A stretch of 7,423 bases of DNA, taken from assembly GCA_036274635.1 (NCBI GenBank), contig DASUFI010000250.1, forward strand, positions 1 through 7,423, written 5' to 3'. A program made the translations under genes and the position numbers. The notes beneath the pieces are model-generated. The model was given only the letters and a program-made list of their open reading frames with translations, did no database searches and had not been told where the DNA came from. The stretch is from DASUFI01 sp036274635. Its GTDB lineage: Bacteria > Planctomycetota > B15-G4. This document shows, piece after piece, positions 1 through 5,104 of this stretch. The number at the start of each line of letters is the position of its first letter. The stretch's first letter is position 1.

Positions 1-1
1 C

Positions 2-844
2 CTGCTGCTGGCGCTGACCAAGATGGTCGTGGGCGTCCTCGGGCGCAGCGAGGCGCTGCTGGCCGACGGCATCAACTCCGCCAGCGACGTCGTCTACTAC
101 GTGGTGGTGCGCGTCTTCATGGTGCTCGCGCGCCAGCCGGCCGACGAGGAGCATCCCTTCGGGCACGAGCGGCTGGAGAGCATCGGCGCGCTCGTGGTGG
201 GCAGCTTCGTGGTGGCCACCGGCGTGGCGGTGCTGCTGGATGCGGGGCATGGCGTCGTCACGCTGCTGCGCGGCGGCCAGTCCGTCGCCGGCGTGCGGCT
301 CATCGCGCTGTGGGTCGCGCTCGGGACCATCGCGCTCAAGCTGGTGCTCTTCCTCTACACCCGGCGCGCCGGCCATCGCACCAGCAACCCCGCCGTGGCC
401 GCGCTGGCCGAGGACCACCGCAACGACATCCTCGCCGCCGCCGCCGCCGCGCTGGGCATCGTTGCCGCGCGCCGCGGCCTGCCGTGGGCCGACCCGCTCG
501 CGGGCGGGCTGGTGGCGCTGGCCATCCTGCGCACCGGCGTCGGCATCCTGCGCGAGTCCTCGGCCGACCTCATGGGCAGCCAGCTGGCCCACGACATCCG
601 CCAGCGTCTGCACGGCTGGCTGCGCGAGGTGCCGGGCGTGCTGGACGTGGAGGAGCTGCGCGCGCACAGCTTCGGCCCGTGGCTGGTGCTCGAGGTGACC
701 ATCGGCGTGGAGGGCACGATCAGCGTGGCGCAGGGCGACGCCATCGCCGACGCCGTCGAGGCCATGCTCTTCGACCGCGTGGAGTTCCTGCGGGCCGTGC
801 ACGTGCACTACCACCCCGTCGGCACCGGCCGCGCCGCGCCCTGA
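2..844 (+). CDS. Cation diffusion facilitator (CDF) family metal transporter, 5'-partial, Mn-type site
   Basis: This inner-membrane antiporter would export a divalent metal from the cytoplasm in exchange for protons. The frame is open to the left edge; 280 residues are visible, so roughly 20-30 are missing from a typical CDF of about 300. Counting from base 2, I see the end of helix 1, helix 2 with the family signature LLADGINSASDV, the cytoplasmic-loop motif HPFGHERLE, helices 3 and 4, helix 5 with AEDHRNDIL, and helix 6 with DPLAGGLVA. A soluble C-terminal domain of about 80 residues ends in VHVHYHP. The transport-site pairs are N25-xxx-D29 (codons at 74 and 86) and D138-xxx-D142 (codons at 413 and 425). 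That N/D plus D/D pattern is the one described for manganese CDFs such as MntE, whereas zinc members have HxxxD. Family assignment is firm; manganese specificity is inferred. The gene ends two bases before a long palindrome that may terminate its transcript. Confidence 0.93.
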   Translation: MLLALTKMVVGVLGRSEALLADGINSASDVVYYVVVRVFMVLARQPADEEHPFGHERLESIGALVVGSFVVATGVAVLLDAGHGVVTLLRGGQSVAGVRLIALWVALGTIALKLVLFLYTRRAGHRTSNPAVAALAEDHRNDILAAAAAALGIVAARRGLPWADPLAGGLVALAILRTGVGILRESSADLMGSQLAHDIRQRLHGWLREVPGVLDVEELRAHSFGPWLVLEVTIGVEGTISVAQGDAIADAVEAMLFDRVEFLRAVHVHYHPVGTGRAAP

Positions 845-845
845 A

Positions 846-1050
846 GCAGCCCGTTGAAGCAGTGCTTCGAGGGCGAGCGGGATGGATTTCGCGTCGGATC
901 GAGGCGCGCAACCAAGGGACCCGCGAAGGCGTTTGCGGAGGGCGCAGCCCGACGCAACTCCCTGCGCGGGGACCCCGCCGAGGATCGCGCAACGAAGAGC
1001 CGGCGCGAAAGACGCCCGCTCGCGCCCGAAGGACTGCTTCAACGGGCTGC
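846..1050. repeat. 205-bp long imperfect palindrome (MITE/REP-like element or structured RNA)
   Basis: The block begins two bases after the transporter stop codon. Its outer arms, 846-881 and 1015-1050, are complementary at 33 of 36 positions, and the outermost 18 are perfect (left arm begins GCAGCCCGTTGAAGCAGT). After a small internal loop the pairing resumes: 887-900 with 997-1010 (TTTCGCG core, one mismatch and one G-T). Further in, 904-908 can pair with 986-990, 916-918 with 973-975 and 920-925 with 965-970. At the centre, 940-943 can pair with 947-950 around a three-base loop. A 12-base direct repeat (CGCGCAACCAAG at 905-916; CGCGCAACGAAG at 986-997) lies in the two halves. I found no clear target-site duplication and no coding potential. 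No transposase is present, so if mobile it would be non-autonomous. As RNA it would be a very stable rod. The palindrome itself is certain; its nature is not. Confidence 0.85.
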
Positions 1051-1065
1051 CAAGGCCCCCGGCGC

Positions 1066-1071
1066 TACAAT
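1066..1071 (+). promoter_or_regulatory. Candidate -10 hexamer (TACAAT) for a leaderless molybdoenzyme transcript
   Basis: TACAAT differs from the sigma70-type consensus TATAAT at one position and stands out in very GC-rich DNA. Eight bases separate it from the ATG at 1080, so transcription would begin at or within a base or two of the start codon. No Shine-Dalgarno-like purine run lies in 1051-1079, which fits leaderless initiation. The -35 window (about 1043-1048, CGGGCT) is not a recognisable box and falls inside the right end of the palindrome. This is inferred from sequence only. Confidence 0.42.
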
Positions 1072-1079
1072 CCGCGGCC

Positions 1080-3107
1080 ATGAGCGAGCACGTCCGTCGC
1101 ACGGCCTGCAACCGCGACTGCCCCGACGCGTGCAGCCTGCTGGTCACCGTGCGCGACGGCCGCGGCGTGGGCCTGCGCGGCGACCCCGACCACCCCGTGA
1201 CGCGCGGCTTCCTGTGCGAGCGCACCAGCCGCTTCCTCGCCCGTCAGTACGATCCCGCGCGCCTCAGCTCGCCCCGGCTGCGCCGCGGCGCCGACCGCGC
1301 CGGCGCGCGCGGCGCCGCACGCTTCGAGCAGCCGCTCGTGCCCATCGGCTGGGACGAGGCGCTGGAGCTCGCGGCCGAGCGCCTGGCCGCCGTGCGCGAC
1401 GAGTCCGGGCCCGCGGCCATCCTGCACTATCGCAGCGGCGGCTCGCTCGGCCTGCTCAAGCCCGTGGCCGACTACCTCTTCGAGCGCTTCGGCCCCGTGA
1501 CCATCAAGCACGGCGACATCTGCAGCGGCGCCTCCGAGGCCGCGCAGACGCTGGACTTCGGCGTGCCCGAGTCCAACGACCTCTTCGACACGCTCAACAG
1601 CCGCCTCATCGTGCTGTGGGGCAAGAACCTGCACACCTCCTCGGTGCACGCCCTGCCCGTGCTGCGCGAGGCCAGGGCGCGCGGATGCACGCTGGTGGGC
1701 CTCGACCCGGTGCGCACGCGCGCTGCGGAGCTGTGCGAGCTCTTCCTGCGGCCGCGCCCCGGCGCGGACTTCTGGCTGGCCATGGGCCTGTCGCGCTGGC
1801 TCTTCGATCACGGCCTCGTGCACGCGGAGGCCGCGAGCTGGTGCGACAACCTCGAGGCCTACCGCGAGTTGGTGCACAGCCGCAGCTTCGACGCGTGGGT
1901 CGCGGTCGCCGACGTCGCCCCGCGGGATGCAGCACGCCTGGCGGAGCTCTACGGCACGCTGCGGCCGGCGGCCATCCACGTCGGCTGGGGCCTCGGCCGC
2001 CGGCGCAACGGCTGCCAGACCACGCGCGCTCTCGATGCGCTGGGGGCCATCACCGGCAACGTCGGCATCGCGGGCGGCGGCGTCTCCTACACCACCCGCC
2101 GGCGCGCGGCCTTCGACCTCTCCTTCGTGCGCGGCGAGTCGGCCGCGCCGCGCACCTTCGCCGAGCCGCTGCTGGGGCCCGCGATCCTGGCCGCAGGCGA
2201 TCCGCCGATCCGCGCCGTATGGGTCACTGCCGGCAACCCCGTGGCCATGCTGCCCGACTCGCACGCCGTGCGCGCGGCCTTCGCGCACAGCGAGTTCAAC
2301 GTGGTGGTGGACACGCACCCCACCGACACCACCGACGTCGCCGACCTCGTGCTGCCCACGCTGACCCTGCTGGAGGACAGCGACGTCCTCGGCGCCTACG
2401 GCAACCACTGGCTGCACGTGTCCGAGCCCGCTCTCGCGCCGCCGCTCGCCGCCGGCGGCGCCGCCGGCAACGGCCACGCGCCCGACCTCGACCCGCAGGC
2501 CGCCGGCCCGCGCCACGAGCTGCACATCCTGCAGGCCCTTGCCGCGCGACTCGGCCTCACCGCGGAGCTCGCCGGCTCGCTCGACGACTGGAAGCGGCGC
2601 GTGCTGCGCCGGGTCGAGGAGGCGGGCGTCACGCTCGAGGCGCTGCGCCGCGGCTCGGCGCGCAACCCCTTCGCGGCGCAGGTGCTGTTCGAGGGGCGTC
2701 GCTTCCTCACGCCGAGCGGTCGCGCCAACCTGCTCACCACCGAGGCGCCTCCACCGCCCGCGCCGGACGCGGACTTCCCTCTGACCCTCATGGCCACCAG
2801 CACGCCGCGCGCCCAGTCCAGCCAGTGGTCCGTGCCGCAGGCGCCGGGACCGCCGGAGCTGACCGTCCACCCCGACGCCGCGCCCGGCTGCGCCGAGGGA
2901 CAAGTCGCCGTGCTGCGCAGCCGCGTCGGCGAGCTGCGCGTCACGCTTCACTTCGACCCCACCATGCGCCGCGACGTGGCCTGGATGCCCAAGGGTGGGC
3001 AGGTCCGCGACGGCCACTGCGCCAACGTGCTGGTGGCGGCCGCGGAGAGCGACGCGGGCAGCGGCGCGGCGTACTACGACGAGTGCGTCGGGCTGCGAGC
3101 TGAGTGA
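1080..3107 (+). CDS. Molybdopterin (bis-MGD) oxidoreductase, [4Fe-4S]-containing catalytic subunit
   Basis: This is a 675-residue member of the DMSO reductase / BisC-like superfamily (COG0243 type) of unknown substrate. The N-terminal iron-sulfur motif is C10-xxx-C14-xxx-C18 with the fourth cysteine C46 after 27 residues (CNRDCPDAC ... GFLCER). The next region has HGDICSGASEAAQ, where C148 (codon at 1521) is the likely molybdenum ligand. Cofactor-binding segments follow: GWGLGRRRNG from about residue 302 and AGNP at about 384-387. The molydopterin-dinucleotide-binding domain runs from about residue 563 to the end. There is no twin-arginine signal, so the enzyme is probably cytoplasmic. I chose ATG 1080 because the first cysteine is residue 10. 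Earlier in-frame starts such as 882 would translate the palindrome. No electron-transfer or membrane-anchor subunit gene is visible. The CNRDCPDAC start matches an orphan subgroup often auto-named formate dehydrogenase-like; I would not assign that activity. Confidence 0.93.
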   Translation: MSEHVRRTACNRDCPDACSLLVTVRDGRGVGLRGDPDHPVTRGFLCERTSRFLARQYDPARLSSPRLRRGADRAGARGAARFEQPLVPIGWDEALELAAERLAAVRDESGPAAILHYRSGGSLGLLKPVADYLFERFGPVTIKHGDICSGASEAAQTLDFGVPESNDLFDTLNSRLIVLWGKNLHTSSVHALPVLREARARGCTLVGLDPVRTRAAELCELFLRPRPGADFWLAMGLSRWLFDHGLVHAEAASWCDNLEAYRELVHSRSFDAWVAVADVAPRDAARLAELYGTLRPAAIHVGWGLGRRRNGCQTTRALDALGAITGNVGIAGGGVSYTTRRRAAFDLSFVRGESAAPRTFAEPLLGPAILAAGDPPIRAVWVTAGNPVAMLPDSHAVRAAFAHSEFNVVVDTHPTDTTDVADLVLPTLTLLEDSDVLGAYGNHWLHVSEPALAPPLAAGGAAGNGHAPDLDPQAAGPRHELHILQALAARLGLTAELAGSLDDWKRRVLRRVEEAGVTLEALRRGSARNPFAAQVLFEGRRFLTPSGRANLLTTEAPPPPAPDADFPLTLMATSTPRAQSSQWSVPQAPGPPELTVHPDAAPGCAEGQVAVLRSRVGELRVTLHFDPTMRRDVAWMPKGGQVRDGHCANVLVAAAESDAGSGAAYYDECVGLRAE

Positions 3108-5047
3108 GCGCGCGCCGAGTCGGGCCGGTCTGGGTCCTGCTCGTGCTGCTCGCCATCCTGGCCTGGTGGCTGATCCAGGCACCGGAGTCTGCCGGTTCCC
3201 GGCCCGCCGAGGCGGCGAAGCTGGTCAGGCCGCAACCCACGGAGCTCCCGCCGGCGCACTTCGAGGCCGAGAGTCCCGCGTCCGCCACGGTTGCACCGCT
3301 CGTGGATGCTCCGGCCCAAGCCGCGCAGCCGCCCGCGACGCGCACTCCTGCTCACCTTGCGCTCGTCGTCGTGGACGATGCCTGTGCGCCCGTCGCCGGC
3401 GCACGCGTGGAGACGTGGGCCGAGGAGGATGACGACTGGGAAGAAGGTCTGCCGCCGCTCGCCACGCTCGAGACGGATGCTGATGGCCGCTGCGCGCTGC
3501 CGTCGATGGAGGACGGAGGCGTGCTCGTCGCCACGCGCAAGGGCGTCGGCAGCTCCGGCTACGTGAGCGTCCGGATGCTGCGCGACCTCGCCACCCCTTC
3601 AGGTGACGCCGTCGTGCGACTCGAGCCCCGTTCCCGGCTGACGGGTCGCGTGGTGGAGGCCGATGACCGCCCGGCGTCCGACGTGGAGGTCCACTTCTGG
3701 CCGTTCGGTGGCGGCGGGCGGGACGGGCGCACACCACGCCCCCTGCGCACGGACGCCGACGGCCGCTTCGCGCTCGAGGTCGACGCCTCGGCGCTCCTCG
3801 GCATCGTGGCGTACGACGGGCCTCGAGAGAGCAACGAGGTGCGCTACCGCACGGAGGCGCACGGCGAGCGTGACGTGCTCCTGCGCCTGCCCGGCAACTG
3901 GACCGTGGGAGGCATCGTGTTCTCCCGGCGCTCCGAGCCGCTGGCGGGCATCAAGGTGATGCTCTGGCGCGTCATTCCCGAATGGTTCCTGCCGCCCGAG
4001 CAGCAGCCCGAGTTCCTGCCCAACTCCAGGTTCGACGAGACGGTCACGGGCGCCGACGGGCGCTTCGTCTTCCCCTTGCGCGAGCGGATCGCCTACACGG
4101 TCATTGCCTTCGTTCCGGGCGAACTGCCCACACCAGCAGCGGATGTCGTCATCGATGCCGAGCACGACCACGCCTTCGTCGAGCTGCGCCCTCCCGAGCC
4201 CTCGTTCATCGCGGGACGCGTGATGGATCGCTCAGGAGCGGGCGTCCCGGACGCGTCCGTGCAGGCCGTCACCGGCACCATGTGGTCCCCGTATGAGCGG
4301 CTGTACGAGCCCTGGCCCAAGGACCGCTGGGGTGAGGGTGGGACGGCGCGCACCGACGCGCAGGGAGCCTTCCGGATCGAGGGCCTGCATCCGGACGGCC
4401 TGTACCGGGTCGGCCTCGCGGGCACGATCCGCGACGTGCGCCGGCCCGACCCCGCGACGGACGTCCGCGCCGGCCGCAGCGACGTGCTCATGGTCCAGCA
4501 GGAGCCCGTCGCGAAGCTGTCGGTCACCTTCACCGTCCGCGCGACGAGCGGCGCAGGCATCCTGAGCGACGCGACCATCACCATCTATCGCCTGGTCGAG
4601 AAGGGGGAACTCGTCGCGCAGCTCAAGCGCGAGACCCAGGCCGATGGTCGCCAGCGCTTCACCGGCCTCCGAGCGGGCGAGAGCTACTCCGCCATGGTGG
4701 AGGCGCCCGGCCTCGCGACGCTGGACGTCAGCTCGTGGATCGCCTCGCCGGAGGCCTCGGCCATCGACGTGTCGCTGCCTCGTCCCGCCACGCTGGACGT
4801 TGATGTGCGCCTCGCCCAGGGCGAGCCTGCGGCGTGGGCCGATTGCCGCATCGAGCCCCGGCCGCCCCGGCACGACATGCGCGGCCACGTCCAGCGCGAT
4901 GCGGACGGGCTTGGGCGGGCTCGCTTCACGCACATCGATCCTGGCTCGCTGCGCCTCACGGTCCGTGCCGGCGGTCGCGAGGCGCGCCAGGACGTGGATC
5001 TCGGCGACGGCGAGACGCGGGCCGTGCAGATCGTCCTGGCCGACTGA
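3104..5047 (+). CDS. Membrane-anchored protein with six tandem carboxypeptidase-regulatory-like repeats
   Basis: This 647-residue protein has no recognised enzymatic motif. It starts at GTG 3104, inside the preceding gene's last codons; the GTGA overlap with that stop codon suggests translational coupling and supports this start. Residues 4-5 are Arg-Arg, followed by one hydrophobic helix (about 8-25, PVWVLLVLLAILAWWLI). The body is therefore predicted to lie outside the inner membrane. A Pro/Ala-rich linker (about 26-82) leads into six repeats of roughly 80-110 residues. Each has a G-R-V/V-V-type strand, a proline- or Gly-Ala-containing turn, and a DADG-like turn before an aromatic or hydrophobic strand. 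The turns lie near D125, D217, D318, D418, D514 and D599. This is the pattern of CarboxypepD_reg / Ig-like beta sandwiches, which usually serve in binding or scaffolding. More A- or T-ending codons are visible here than in its neighbours. Function is unknown. Confidence 0.85.
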   Translation: MSARRVGPVWVLLVLLAILAWWLIQAPESAGSRPAEAAKLVRPQPTELPPAHFEAESPASATVAPLVDAPAQAAQPPATRTPAHLALVVVDDACAPVAGARVETWAEEDDDWEEGLPPLATLETDADGRCALPSMEDGGVLVATRKGVGSSGYVSVRMLRDLATPSGDAVVRLEPRSRLTGRVVEADDRPASDVEVHFWPFGGGGRDGRTPRPLRTDADGRFALEVDASALLGIVAYDGPRESNEVRYRTEAHGERDVLLRLPGNWTVGGIVFSRRSEPLAGIKVMLWRVIPEWFLPPEQQPEFLPNSRFDETVTGADGRFVFPLRERIAYTVIAFVPGELPTPAADVVIDAEHDHAFVELRPPEPSFIAGRVMDRSGAGVPDASVQAVTGTMWSPYERLYEPWPKDRWGEGGTARTDAQGAFRIEGLHPDGLYRVGLAGTIRDVRRPDPATDVRAGRSDVLMVQQEPVAKLSVTFTVRATSGAGILSDATITIYRLVEKGELVAQLKRETQADGRQRFTGLRAGESYSAMVEAPGLATLDVSSWIASPEASAIDVSLPRPATLDVDVRLAQGEPAAWADCRIEPRPPRHDMRGHVQRDADGLGRARFTHIDPGSLRLTVRAGGREARQDVDLGDGETRAVQIVLAD

Positions 5048-5048
5048 G

Positions 5049-5080
5049 CCCGCTCGCTGCCATCGCTGTTCGCGAGCGGG
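5049..5080 (+). terminator. 9-bp hairpin after the repeat-protein gene, possible terminator
   Basis: CCCGCTCGC at 5049-5057 is perfectly complementary to GCGAGCGGG at 5072-5080, with a 14-base loop. It begins two bases after the TGA at 5045-5047, a normal place for a transcription end. No T-run follows, so it is not a classic intrinsic terminator. It could instead protect the mRNA 3' end or be a chance hairpin in GC-rich DNA. Confidence 0.4.
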
Positions 5081-5091
5081 GGCGCGCCGGT

Positions 5092-5097
5092 TAGCTT
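5092..5097 (+). promoter_or_regulatory. Weak candidate -10 hexamer (TAGCTT) before the spermidine-synthase-like gene
   Basis: TAGCTT lies seven bases before the GTG at 5105, nearly the same spacing as the TACAAT/ATG pair at 1066-1080. If real, it would again give a leaderless transcript. It matches TATAAT at only three of six positions, and the expected -35 window (about 5069-5074) is poor. An in-frame TTG at 5096 overlaps it and is an alternative start. Confidence 0.22.
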
Positions 5098-5104
5098 GAT
5101 CCGC

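Noticed and set aside
839..1058. Target-site duplication flanking the palindrome
   Set aside because: Sequence just outside the arms (CCCTGAA on the left, CAAGGCC on the right) shows no convincing direct repeat, so insertion cannot be argued from this window alone.
854..1079. Upstream in-frame or near-frame starts (854, 882) that would extend the molybdoenzyme N-terminus
   Set aside because: The extension would translate the palindrome, has basic low-complexity sequence, and would put the first cluster cysteine about 75 residues in rather than near the N-terminus as usual. The 854 start is in another frame.
1080..3107. Naming the molybdoenzyme formate dehydrogenase or a specific reductase
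   Set aside because: No Sec or characteristic formate dehydrogenase active-site context and no partner subunits are seen; substrate cannot be read from the sequence.
1065..3182. A 705-codon open frame on the minus strand opposite the molybdoenzyme
   Set aside because: Composition is Arg/Gly/Ala/Val-rich without motifs, and it mirrors the + strand gene that has full cofactor motifs.
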